Shown here piece after piece: positions 36,034 through 43,772 of a stretch of DNA of 64,000 nucleotides. Position 1 is the stretch's first letter. Every line of letters begins with the position of its first letter. The stretch is from Mesorhizobium terrae. Its GTDB lineage: Bacteria; Pseudomonadota; Alphaproteobacteria; Rhizobiales; Rhizobiaceae. The stretch is from positions 992,001 through 1,056,000 of the forward strand of contig NZ_CP044218.1 in assembly GCF_008727715.1 (NCBI RefSeq), in the 5' to 3' direction. Below the pieces are notes generated by a model. It searched no databases. It had not been told where the DNA came from and saw only the letters and a list, made by a program, of their open reading frames with translations. Position numbers and translations under genes: made by a program.

Positions 36034-37026
36034 ATGTTGATCTCCCAGTTCCTCGATGAAGGCGACACCATCCGCGTCGTCGCCCGCGACGGCGGCAAGG
36101 CCCGCGTGGTCAATGGCGCGCGCAGCGTCTACTCGCTGGCGACGGAAGCGGCGCGCACCGGCTCCGGCCTGGAAGCGCTGATCGAGCGGAAAGGCTTTGC
36201 CGATGTGGTCGACCTTGAAGCGCTCTACCGCAAGGGACGGCTGCTATCGCCGATCAACCATCCCGACCCGGCGCATCTGCATCTCACCGGCACGGGCCTG
36301 ACACATCTCGGTTCAGCGGCGGCGCGCGACGCCATGCACAAGAAACTCAACGCCGAGGGCGAGGAACAGCTGACCGATTCCATGAAGATGTTTCGCATGG
36401 GGCTCGACGGCGGCAAGCCGGGCGCCGGACAGGCGGGCGTGCAGCCGGAATGGTTCTACAAGGGCAATGGCACCATGGCCGTGGCGCCCGGCACCGCACT
36501 GTTGTCGCCAGCCTTCGCCGAGGACGCCGGCGAGGAACCGGAAGTTGCCGGCATCTACATCATCGGCGACGACGGCATGCCGTTCCGTGTCGGGTTCGCC
36601 CTGTCGAACGAGTTTTCCGACCATGTCACCGAACGGGTCAACTATCTCTATCTTGCCCATTCGAAACTCAGGAACGCGTCTTTCGGCCCGGAAATCCTGA
36701 TCGGCGACCTGCCGGTCGACATCCGTGGTGCCTCGCGCATCCTGCGCGACGGCAAGCCTCTGTGGGAAAAGCCGTTCCTGTCGGGCGAAACGAACATGTC
36801 GCACACCATCGCCAATCTTGAACACCATCACTTCAAATACGCGCTGTTCCGCCGCCCGGGCGACGTGCATGTGCACATGTTCGGCACCGCCACCCTGTCC
36901 TTCGCGGACGGCATCAGGACGCGGGACGGCGACGTCTTCGAAATCGAGGCGCCGGAATTCGGCCTGCCGCTGCGCAATCCGCTGGAGATCGAGCAACCGG
37001 TGAACGTGACGGTGAAAGCGCTCTAG
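36034..37026 (+). CDS. gguC: GguC/AraD1 family protein, FAH fold
   Basis: From the ATG at 36034 (AGAGGA upstream) the protein has 330 residues. It begins MLISQFLDEGDTIRVVARDGGKARVVNGARSVYSLA as in GguC of Agrobacterium. The C-terminal two-thirds resembles the fumarylacetoacetate hydrolase fold (GIYIIGDDGMPFRVGFALSNEFSDHVTER, GPEILIGDLPVDIRG, FEIEAPEFGLPLRNPL). GguC-like proteins are annotated as AraD1, proposed to act in L-arabinose breakdown as a 2-keto-3-deoxy-sugar-acid dehydratase; the activity of this member is inferred. Its position after the sugar importer agrees with a catabolic role. The bidirectional hairpin at 37039 ends the operon. Confidence 0.88.
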   Translation: MLISQFLDEGDTIRVVARDGGKARVVNGARSVYSLATEAARTGSGLEALIERKGFADVVDLEALYRKGRLLSPINHPDPAHLHLTGTGLTHLGSAAARDAMHKKLNAEGEEQLTDSMKMFRMGLDGGKPGAGQAGVQPEWFYKGNGTMAVAPGTALLSPAFAEDAGEEPEVAGIYIIGDDGMPFRVGFALSNEFSDHVTERVNYLYLAHSKLRNASFGPEILIGDLPVDIRGASRILRDGKPLWEKPFLSGETNMSHTIANLEHHHFKYALFRRPGDVHVHMFGTATLSFADGIRTRDGDVFEIEAPEFGLPLRNPLEIEQPVNVTVKAL

Positions 37027-37038
37027 GGCGAAAACGAA

Positions 37039-37061
37039 AACGGGCGCCAGCGGCGCCCGTT
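37039..37061. terminator. bidirectional terminator between gguC and binding protein
   Basis: AACGGGCGCC (37039-37048) and GGCGCCCGTT (37052-37061) form a perfect 10-bp stem with a 3-base loop. On the minus strand it is followed by TTTTCGTTTT, a good terminator for the leftward binding-protein gene; it also lies 12 bp after the gguC stop. It is nearly identical to the hairpin at 37988-38013. Confidence 0.8.
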
Positions 37062-37101
37062 CCCCGTGGTCGAGGCCGACTAACAGCAGCAGCCGTGACC
37101 A

Positions 37102-37872
37102 TCAATAGATGTCGAAATCGAAATACTTCGCCTGCACCTTCTTGTAGGCGCCGTCGGCAACGATCGCGTCGATGGCCGCATTGAACCGCTCACGCAACGC
37201 GTCCTCGCCCTGGCGGATCGCGATGCCGATCTGCGCTTCGGTGCCCTTCACGTCTCCCACAAGCTTGCAGCAATCCTTGCCGCCGCCATTCTTGACCCAG
37301 TCGACCAGAACGAACTTGTCGGTGATGATGGCATCGAGCCGGCCGTTGACCAGATCGGCCACCGCGTCCTCATGCGTCGGGTAGAGTTTTACCTCGGCAC
37401 CGGACTTGGCGTAGACGTCCTGGGCGTAGGTCGCCTGGGTGGTCGAGGCCTGCGCACCCAGCGTCTTTCCGGCCAGGGCCGTCGGCTCGGTGCCGGTCAA
37501 GGTCGTATCCTTCAAGGCGGCAAGCGCTAGCGGCGTCGCATAATATTTGTTGGTGAAGGCGACCTGCTTCTTGCGCTCCTCGGTGATGGTCATCGAAGCG
37601 ATGATGGCGTCGAACTTCTTGGCCTGCAGCGCCGGGATCATGCCGTCCCAATCCTGCGCGACGATCTCGCATTCGATCTTCATCTGGGCGCACAGCGCCT
37701 TGGCAATGTCGACGTCGAAGCCCGCCAGCGTGCCGTCGGCCAGCACGGTGCTGAACGGCGGCGCGGCACCCTCGGTCGCGATCTTCAGCTTTTCGGCGGC
37801 AAATGCCGCACCGCCGCCCATCACGAGCATCGCCGCTGCAGCGGCCGAAACCAGCCATTTCGAAATATGCAT
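37102..37872 (-). CDS. amino-acid ABC transporter binding protein, tandem copy 1
   Basis: The ATG at 37872 gives 256 residues with a signal peptide (MHISKWLVSAAAAAMLVMGGGAAFAAEK). The type II binding fold is of the lysine/arginine/ornithine-histidine kind: PPFSTVLADGTLAGFDVDIAKALC, IIASMTITEERKKQVAFTNKYY, and the C-terminal KVQAKYFDFDIY seen in ArgT/HisJ. It is closely similar to the neighbouring gene product at 38055-38825, with the same length, indicating tandem duplication. Neither has adjacent permease or ATPase genes, so they must feed a transporter encoded elsewhere. The Cys pair in KDCCKLVGDV is shared by both. Confidence 0.9.
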   Translation of the reverse strand: MHISKWLVSAAAAAMLVMGGGAAFAAEKLKIATEGAAPPFSTVLADGTLAGFDVDIAKALCAQMKIECEIVAQDWDGMIPALQAKKFDAIIASMTITEERKKQVAFTNKYYATPLALAALKDTTLTGTEPTALAGKTLGAQASTTQATYAQDVYAKSGAEVKLYPTHEDAVADLVNGRLDAIITDKFVLVDWVKNGGGKDCCKLVGDVKGTEAQIGIAIRQGEDALRERFNAAIDAIVADGAYKKVQAKYFDFDIY

Positions 37873-37987
37873 TCCTGAATTCCTCCAACTCCGGCCAAAA
37901 CGGCCGTCACCCTGCCAAACATGACGAGCCGGAACGAGGAAGCGCCAGCTGAGGGCTTCGGATTGGCACTCGGAGCGTCCAAATGAA

Positions 37988-38013
37988 AAACGGGCGCCGG
38001 ATGGCGCCCGTTT
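37988..38013 (-). terminator. intrinsic terminator between tandem binding proteins
   Basis: AAACGGGCGCC (37988-37998) pairs with GGCGCCCGTTT (38003-38013) over a 4-base loop; on the minus strand it is followed by TTTTTCATTT. It lies 41 bp after the stop of the second binding-protein gene and closely matches the terminator at 37039-37061, so gene and terminator were duplicated together. Confidence 0.82.
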
Positions 38014-38054
38014 CATAAACACGGCCGGTCGGGGCCACCGCCCCGTTCAACCGA

Positions 38055-38825
38055 TCAATAGATGTCGAAATCGAAATATTTCGCCTGGATCTTCTTGTAG
38101 GTGCCGTCGGCGACGATCGCGTCGATGGCGGCATTGAGCTTCTCGCGCAGTTCGTTGTCTTCCTTGCGCACGGCGATACCGGCCTGGGTTTCGGTTCCCT
38201 TGACGTCGCCGATCATCTTGCAGCAGTCCTTGGCCGAGCCGTGCTTCATCCAGTCGACCAGCACGAACTTGTCGGAGAGCACGGCGTCGAGGCGGCCGTT
38301 GACGAGATCGGTCACGGCCTCTTCCTGCGTCGGATAGAGTTTCACGTCAGCACCGGCCTTGGCGTAGACGTCCTGGGCATAGTTGGCCTGGGTGGTGGAG
38401 GCCTGCGCACCCACCGTCTTGCCGGCGACGGCGGCGCCATCGGTACCGCCCAGCGAACTATCCTTCAGCGCCACCACCGCCAGCGGCGTGGTGTAATATT
38501 TGTTGGTGAAGGCGACCTTCTGCTTGCGTTCCTCGGTGATGCTCATCGAGGCGATGATGGCGTCGAACTTCTTGGCCTGCAGCGCCGGGATCATGCCGTC
38601 CCAATCCTGAGTGACGATCTCGCACTCGGCCTTCATCTGGGCACAGAGTGCATTGGCGATATCGATGTCGAAACCTTCGAGCTTACCGTCGGAGGTGATG
38701 GTGTTGAAGGGCGGATAGGCGCCTTCGGTGCCGATCTTGATCTTTTCGGCCGCAAAGGCAGTGCTTGCGCCGGCCGCCAACATCGCCACGGCCGCAGCCG
38801 AAACGATCCACCTGGACATCTTCAT
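38055..38825 (-). CDS. amino-acid ABC transporter binding protein, tandem copy 2
   Basis: From the ATG at 38825 the protein has 256 residues and a signal peptide (MKMSRWIVSAAAVAMLAAGASTAFAAEK). The mature sequence follows the ArgT/HisJ pattern (GAYPPFNTITSDGKLEGFDIDIANALC, ASMSITEERKQKVAFTNKYY, RKEDNELREKLNAAIDAI, IQAKYFDFDIY) and keeps the RKEDNELRE stretch of enteric ArgT, so basic amino acids are the best guess for the ligand. It is a paralogue of the gene at 37102-37872. A terminator separates the two, suggesting independent expression. Confidence 0.9.
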   Translation of the reverse strand: MKMSRWIVSAAAVAMLAAGASTAFAAEKIKIGTEGAYPPFNTITSDGKLEGFDIDIANALCAQMKAECEIVTQDWDGMIPALQAKKFDAIIASMSITEERKQKVAFTNKYYTTPLAVVALKDSSLGGTDGAAVAGKTVGAQASTTQANYAQDVYAKAGADVKLYPTQEEAVTDLVNGRLDAVLSDKFVLVDWMKHGSAKDCCKMIGDVKGTETQAGIAVRKEDNELREKLNAAIDAIVADGTYKKIQAKYFDFDIY

Positions 38826-38942
38826 TGTTTTCCCCCTCGGGTTTGCGGCCCCAACGGCCTTGTCTGACAGCCAAGCACGGCCAAGAGACCCAGGCAAGCG
38901 CGCCATGCGACCTGCACTTGCCATTCAGCGCGGCTGGGCCAT

Positions 38943-40082
38943 TCAGCGTGCAGCGCGGAAATGCTTGGAAAGCTTCAGGCCCTGCGCCTGATAATTGGAG
39001 CCGAGATCGGTGCCGTAGAGCGCGTTCGGCCGCTTCAGCATGTGCTCGTAAACCAGCCGGCCGACGATCTGGCCGTGATCGAGGATGAACGGCACCTCGT
39101 GGCTGCGCACCTCAAGCACCGCGCGGCTGCCGGTGCCGCCGGCACCGGAATGGCCGAAGCCGGGATCGAAGAAACCGGCATAGTGGACGCGGAACTCACC
39201 CACCAGCGGATCGAACGGCGTCATCTCGGCGGCAAAGAGCGGCGGCACATGCACCGCCTCCTGGCTGACCAGGATGTAGAACTCGTCGGGATCGAGCACC
39301 AGTTCGCCGGCGCCGCTGCGATAGAGCGGCTCCCAGAAGTCGACGACATTCTGTGCGGCGCGCTTGTCGACGTCGACCAGCCCGGTGTGATGCTTGCCGC
39401 GATAGCCGACCAGGCCGTCCTTGTCGCCGGCGAGGTCGATCGACAGCGCGATGCCGCCGCCGGAAATATTGGGCGGGTCGATTGCCACCAGCGTCTCGGC
39501 GCAGTGCAGCGCGTGCAGTTCGTCTTCCGATAACAAGGCTTTGCCGGTGCGGAAGCGGATTTGCGACAGGCGCGAACCGGTGCGCACAACGATCGGGAAG
39601 GTACGCGGACTGACTTCGAGATAGAGCTGACCGCGATAGCCGGCGGCGACCTTGTCGAATTCCTGGCCGTGATCGGTCATGACGCGGGTGAAGATGTCGA
39701 GGCGGCCGGTCGAGCTCTTCGGGTTCGTCGAGGCGGAGATGTCGGCCGGCAATGCCAGGCTTTCGAGCAATGGCACGATGTAGACGCAACCAGTCTCCAG
39801 CACCGCACCATCGGCGAGGTCGATCTCATGCAGCTTCAGCCGCTCCAGCTTGGCAGCCACGGTGCTGTTGGGGCCGGGCAGGAACGAGGCGCGGACGCGA
39901 TAGGCCTTTTCGCCGAGGCGAAGGTCGAGGCTGGCCGGCTGAATCTGGTCGCCATCGAGCGGACGCGGCGACTTCAGCGCGCCTGCCTGGAACAGCGCGG
40001 CAATGTCCTGATCGGGAAGAATGCCTGTCTTGCGCAATCTCAACTCCGCGGCGGCTGGCCCATGCCCGGGTGCGGCTATCAT
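38943..40082 (-). CDS. dcd: 2'-deoxycytidine 5'-triphosphate deaminase, long form
   Basis: This enzyme converts dCTP to dUTP for thymidylate synthesis. The chosen ATG at 40082 gives 379 residues, about double the 190-residue E. coli Dcd. The N-terminal half has the trimeric dUTPase/Dcd pattern (ILPDQDIAALF, DGDQIQPASLDLRLGEKAYRV, SSTGRLDIFTRV), and the C-terminal half repeats a similar fold (EFYILVSQEAVHVPPLFAAEM, HYAGFFDPGFGHSG, EVPFILDHGQIVGRLVYE). This fused two-domain form is usual in Rhizobiales. An in-frame ATG at 40124 is possible. It is divergent from the SAM-II-regulated metZ. Confidence 0.88.
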   Translation of the reverse strand: MIAAPGHGPAAAELRLRKTGILPDQDIAALFQAGALKSPRPLDGDQIQPASLDLRLGEKAYRVRASFLPGPNSTVAAKLERLKLHEIDLADGAVLETGCVYIVPLLESLALPADISASTNPKSSTGRLDIFTRVMTDHGQEFDKVAAGYRGQLYLEVSPRTFPIVVRTGSRLSQIRFRTGKALLSEDELHALHCAETLVAIDPPNISGGGIALSIDLAGDKDGLVGYRGKHHTGLVDVDKRAAQNVVDFWEPLYRSGAGELVLDPDEFYILVSQEAVHVPPLFAAEMTPFDPLVGEFRVHYAGFFDPGFGHSGAGGTGSRAVLEVRSHEVPFILDHGQIVGRLVYEHMLKRPNALYGTDLGSNYQAQGLKLSKHFRAAR

Positions 40083-40152
40083 GCCAGCAACCCAAGCTCT
40101 TAATGAAGCCGGCAATTGACGCAAGCCGCGCCCGGGTCTAAAGGGGCTTTAT

Positions 40153-40208
40153 CCCGTGGTGATTTGCCGGTCGGCTTGCAGCCACGTAAAACAAGTCGCT
40201 AAAGGACC
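40153..40208 (+). ncRNA. SAM-II riboswitch in the metZ leader
   Basis: The segment matches the SAM-II aptamer of alphaproteobacterial met genes. The first stem strand CGTGG (40155-40159) is followed by the conserved TGATTTG, CGGCTTGCAG and the pairing strand CCACG (40192-40196). Then come the A-rich AAAACAAG and the pseudoknot strand GTCGCTAAAGGACC. SAM binding to this H-type pseudoknot lowers expression. Here it stands 70 bp before the metZ start, not directly over its ribosome site, and is followed by a terminator. Confidence 0.9.
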
Positions 40209-40231
40209 GTGGGCCATGAAAGGCCATATGG

Positions 40232-40261
40232 ACCGGTTGCGACTTCGCGGCCGGTTTTTTT
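40232..40261 (+). terminator. terminator downstream of SAM-II aptamer
   Basis: ACCGGTTGCG (40232-40241) pairs with CGCGGCCGGT (40246-40255), using two G-U pairs, around the loop ACTT, and is followed by six further T. It sits between aptamer and coding region, suggesting transcriptional control of metZ by SAM. Confidence 0.75.
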
Positions 40262-40277
40262 GTGTTGGAACGGAGCC

Positions 40278-41465
40278 ATGACCGAAAAGAAGCGCAACTG
40301 GAAACCCGCCACCCAGCTCGTCCACGCTGGCACCCTGCGATCAGGCTTCGGCGAAATGTCGGAGGCGATGTTCCTCACCCAAGGCTATCACTATGACAGC
40401 GCCGAGCGCGCCGAAGCCCGCTTCAAGGGCGAAGAGCCGGGCTTCATCTATTCGCGCTATGCCAATCCCACCGTCGACATGTTCGAAAAGCGTATGTGCG
40501 CGCTGGAAGGCGCGGAAGATGCCCGGGCGACGGCTTCCGGCATGGCGGCAGTAACAGCAGCAGTGCTGTGCGGGCTTAAGGCCGGCGACCACATCGTGGC
40601 GGCGCGCGCGCTGTTCGGCTCCTGTCGCTGGGTGGTCGAGACGCTGGCGCCGAAATACGGCATCGAGGCGACGCTGGTCGACGGCACCGACATCAAGAAT
40701 TGGGAAGCCGCGGTCCGTCCGAACACCAAGCTGTTCTTCCTGGAAAGCCCGACCAATCCGACTCTGGAAGTCGTCGACATCGCCGCCGTCGCCAGGCTCG
40801 CCAATTCCATCGGCGCCCGGCTTGTGGTCGACAACGTCTTTGCCACGCCGCTGCAGCAGAAGCCGCTGGAGCTCGGCGCGCATATCGTCGTCTATTCGGC
40901 CACCAAGCACATCGACGGCCAGGGCCGGTGCCTCGGCGGCATCGTGTTGTCCGACAAGAAGTGGATCGACGAGAACCTGCACGACTATTTCCGCCACACC
41001 GGCCCCAGCCTCTCGCCCTTCAATGCCTGGGTGCTGCTGAAGGGCCTGGAGACGCTGCCGCTGCGCGTGCGCCAGCAGACGGAAGCCGCCGGCAAGATCG
41101 CCGATTTCCTCGCCGGCCACCCCAAGATCGGACGTCTGATCTATCCCGGCCGCGCCGACCACCCGCAGGCCGACATCATCAAGAAGCAGATGACGGGCGG
41201 CTCGACGCTGATCTGCTTCGACCTGAAGGGCGGCAAGAAGTCGGCCTTCGCCTTCGAGAACGCGCTCGACGTGGTGCTGATCTCCAACAATCTGGGCGAC
41301 GCCAAGAGCCTGATCACGCACCCGGCGACAACCACGCACAAGAACCTCACCGACGAGGCGCGCGCCGAACTCGGCATCGGCGAAGGTACGCTGCGGCTGT
41401 CGCTCGGCCTGGAAGATACCGACGACCTGCTGGAAGACATCGAACAGGCGCTGGCGAAGGCGTGA
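40278..41465 (+). CDS. metZ: O-succinylhomoserine sulfhydrylase
   Basis: MetZ makes homocysteine from an activated homoserine ester and sulfide, a methionine-pathway step. The ATG at 40278 has CGGAG upstream and gives 395 residues of the Cys/Met-metabolism PLP family. The PLP lysine is Lys210 in SATKHIDGQGRCLGG. Other family motifs are YSRYANPTVDMFE, ASGMAAVTAAVL, LESPTNPTLEVVDI and ISNNLGDAKSLITHPATTTHKN. The leader carries a SAM-II riboswitch and a terminator, so expression should fall when SAM is plentiful. Use of O-succinyl- versus O-acetylhomoserine is assigned by family only. Confidence 0.95.
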   Translation: MTEKKRNWKPATQLVHAGTLRSGFGEMSEAMFLTQGYHYDSAERAEARFKGEEPGFIYSRYANPTVDMFEKRMCALEGAEDARATASGMAAVTAAVLCGLKAGDHIVAARALFGSCRWVVETLAPKYGIEATLVDGTDIKNWEAAVRPNTKLFFLESPTNPTLEVVDIAAVARLANSIGARLVVDNVFATPLQQKPLELGAHIVVYSATKHIDGQGRCLGGIVLSDKKWIDENLHDYFRHTGPSLSPFNAWVLLKGLETLPLRVRQQTEAAGKIADFLAGHPKIGRLIYPGRADHPQADIIKKQMTGGSTLICFDLKGGKKSAFAFENALDVVLISNNLGDAKSLITHPATTTHKNLTDEARAELGIGEGTLRLSLGLEDTDDLLEDIEQALAKA

Positions 41466-41489
41466 TCCGCGCTGGCTCGGGCCGCCTCG

Positions 41490-41825
41490 TTAAGGGGCGG
41501 CCTGGAGCAACGTTTTCGGCGCGACCGAGCGCCAGCCCATCGCCATGGCATGGCGGACGCTTGCCTCGTCCGCCATGTCGAGAACGACGCGCGTCCAGCC
41601 CCTCTGGCCCCAGGAGCCTGGGATCGGCTCGAACTGGCCGGCGGCCGTTTCCATCAGGAGGCGTTGCTCGTCGGGCGAGAGCTTGACGACGGCGCGGCCG
41701 TCCTTCGGCCGCAGCGTGGCGAATATCTTGCCGCGCACGCGGAAATCCGTCACGTCGAAATGACCACTTTGGACGGCTTCGGGAAAGCCGAGCGCAAGCT
41801 TGCAGAACCGTTCCTCAGTCAGCAT
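41490..41825 (-). CDS. MmcQ/YjbR family protein
   Basis: The ATG at 41825 with GGGAGG upstream gives 111 residues; the longer frame to 42257 is antisense sequence of the neighbouring glycosyltransferase. The small fold is the YjbR/MmcQ type, with CKLALGFPEAVQSGHFDVTDFRVRGKIFATL, KDGRAVVKLSPDEQRLLM and WGQRGWTRVVLDMADEASVRHAM. Members resemble DNA-binding CyaY-like folds, but no function is settled. It converges on metZ with 24 bp between stops; a GC-rich hairpin-capable stretch overlaps this gap. Confidence 0.88.
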   Translation of the reverse strand: MLTEERFCKLALGFPEAVQSGHFDVTDFRVRGKIFATLRPKDGRAVVKLSPDEQRLLMETAAGQFEPIPGSWGQRGWTRVVLDMADEASVRHAMAMGWRSVAPKTLLQAAP

Positions 41826-41887
41826 CGCCCACCTCCCTCGCAGCCGATCATGCCGCAAAGCGGACGCGAACGATACGGCGGCGAAGA

Positions 41888-43039
41888 TCAGGCGCCCGAG
41901 AGCACCTCTTCGGGCTCGTCGGATTTGGTGCTGATGTTCATGGTGTTGCCGCGCCAGTCGATGGCGCCACCGACCCAGCCGCGCAGCCACACCGCCGGCA
42001 GCATGACATCGCGAACCATCATCGCGGGGATCAGCCGCGGCGAGGCATACCAGCCCTTGGCCACGGCCAGCGCATATTCGGGCAAATAGACCGCCGCGAG
42101 CACCGCGAGCGTCGTCCAGAACAGGCTGACCTCGGCGCTTGCCGCCGCGATCAGTGCCAGCAGCAGCGGAATGGCCGCGCCGACGCAGATTTCCGGCGCG
42201 AAAAAGAACGGGAAGGTGACCCGCCGCAGCCGCGCCCAACGGGCCTGGCGCGACCACACGGCTTCACGGGTGCGATAGCCAAGCGGCTGTTCGAAGGGCG
42301 AGGCGACCAGATGGACCTTGAGGCCGAGCCCGTTGACCAGCTTGGTCGCGGCGGCGTCCTCGGCGATCTCGGCGGCCAGCGCGTAAATGCCGCCATTGGC
42401 ATCAAGCAACGGCTTCGACCACAGCATGCTCTTGCCCTGCGCGAAGCCAAGGCCGGCGGCGGCACCGGTGTATTGCCAGCGCGCCTGCAAGGTGTTCAGG
42501 AAGGCGCATTCGACCTCGGCCCAGAAACCGTCGGGGCGCGAGCCGACCGGCGTCGAGCAGACGAGGCCGCTGTCGGCGCGCCATGCACCCATCATCTGCT
42601 GGATATAGTCGCGCGGCATCAGCACGTTGGAATCCGCCAGGATCACCCAGTCGTGATGCGCAGCCTCCCAGCCCTTGACGCAATTGTTGAGTTTGGGATT
42701 GCCGCTGATGCGGTCGTCGCCGGTGAGTAGCCGCGTCGGTATATGCGGAAATCGCGCCATGGCGGCGCGGATCGCCGGCACGACGGCGTCGTCCGAATGG
42801 GCAACGCAGAAAATCAATTCATAGCTGGGCCAGTCGAGCCGGAAGGCGCGTTCGAGCGTCTCGGCGGTGAACGGCTCGACGCCGCGCGCCGGCACCACGA
42901 TCGAAACCGGCGGCGCCTGTTCACCGGGCGGTCGCAACGTGCGGCGACGCTCCAGTTGCGACCAGGCGAGCGCAATGGAAACCAAGTTGACGAGAAGCAG
43001 AAAGGCGGAGAGCGAGGCGGCTGCGGTTGTCAGGTCCAT
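41888..43039 (-). CDS. GT21 glycosyltransferase (ceramide glucosyltransferase-like)
   Basis: This 383-residue membrane protein has one N-terminal helix, a cytoplasmic GT-A domain and several C-terminal helices. Family 21 motifs are present: VSIVVPARGVEPF, D1-like CVAHSDDAVV, D2 in VILADSNVLMPRDY, D3 in IAEDAAATKLV and the Q/RxxRW motif as SRQARWARLRR. Relatives are ceramide glucosyltransferases, and some Rhizobiales make glucosylceramide or related glycolipids with such enzymes; the donor and acceptor here are not proven. It may share a transcript with the YjbR-like gene 62 bp downstream. Confidence 0.85.
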   Translation of the reverse strand: MDLTTAAASLSAFLLLVNLVSIALAWSQLERRRTLRPPGEQAPPVSIVVPARGVEPFTAETLERAFRLDWPSYELIFCVAHSDDAVVPAIRAAMARFPHIPTRLLTGDDRISGNPKLNNCVKGWEAAHHDWVILADSNVLMPRDYIQQMMGAWRADSGLVCSTPVGSRPDGFWAEVECAFLNTLQARWQYTGAAAGLGFAQGKSMLWSKPLLDANGGIYALAAEIAEDAAATKLVNGLGLKVHLVASPFEQPLGYRTREAVWSRQARWARLRRVTFPFFFAPEICVGAAIPLLLALIAAASAEVSLFWTTLAVLAAVYLPEYALAVAKGWYASPRLIPAMMVRDVMLPAVWLRGWVGGAIDWRGNTMNISTKSDEPEEVLSGA

Positions 43040-43217
43040 GAAGTCAGGTCACTCCCGGAAACGCGGCCTGAAGCCCTTTGTCAGGCGTCCGTGAATCATC
43101 CTCGGGCCGGCCGCCATCGGGGGCACACCATCACCGTTTCATGTCGCGCACATGACAGAAGGTTGACCATGATGGATCGAGGACGGAAACTTGCCTTGGT
43201 TGTCCTGCGAGTCGCCC

Positions 43218-43610
43218 ATGTACAGTGCCGTTACCCGAGATATCAGAGTCGAGGTGGAACCGTTCTACCTTGAAGACCGGTCGGATCCGGCCGAGGGCCG
43301 CTATTTCTGGGGCTACCGCGTGACGATCGACAACCGTTCGGACGAGTTCGTGCAATTACTGTCGCGCTACTGGCATATCACCGACGGCACCGGGCATGTG
43401 GAAGAGGTGCGCGGCGCCGGCGTTGTCGGCGAACAGCCAGAGCTGAACCCCGGCGACAGCTATCAATACACGTCCGGTTGCCCGCTTTCGACGCCGTCCG
43501 GCATCATGGTCGGGCACTATACCATGCGCAATGCGCGCGGCGAGCGGTTCGACATCGCCATCCCAGCCTTTTCGCTGGACCTGCCGAATGCCAGGCGCGT
43601 CGTGAATTAG
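43218..43610 (+). CDS. apaG: ApaG domain protein
   Basis: The ATG at 43218 gives 130 residues with the compact ApaG beta-sandwich: [96 protein letters not shown] shows nearly every conserved position, including the GxGVVGEQPxLxPG loop. The fold is shared with F-box-associated ApaG domains. Roles in Mg/Co resistance and nucleotide hydrolysis have been suggested, none firmly. It is followed directly by a palindromic repeat and an accessory MFS/TetR pair. Confidence 0.94.
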   Translation: MYSAVTRDIRVEVEPFYLEDRSDPAEGRYFWGYRVTIDNRSDEFVQLLSRYWHITDGTGHVEEVRGAGVVGEQPELNPGDSYQYTSGCPLSTPSGIMVGHYTMRNARGERFDIAIPAFSLDLPNARRVVN

Positions 43611-43617
43611 GAGAGCG

Positions 43618-43755
43618 GCTTCCCCTTCTCCCCGTTCATGGGGAGAAGGTGGCCCGAAGGGCCGGATGAGGGGCGGCACCAAGCGGGCAGGAGCCGGCTC
43701 TGCCCCTCACTGCCCTGCCGGGCATCTCTCCCCGTAAACGGGGAGAGAAAGGCAG
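43618..43755. repeat. palindromic mosaic intergenic repeat, copy 1 (RIME-like)
   Basis: Three hairpins lie in series: CCTTCTCCCC/GGGGAGAAGG (43624-43649), GGCCC/GGGCC (43651-43663) and CTCTCCCCGT/ACGGGGAGAG (43726-43747), joined by GATGAGGGG and a short variable core. The first two hairpins recur nearly unchanged at 63179-63228, where 26 consecutive bases are identical. This is the layout of mosaic intergenic elements reported in rhizobia; the RIME label is by resemblance. Confidence 0.8.
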
Positions 43756-43772
43756 CTTCGATGCAGCGCTCA

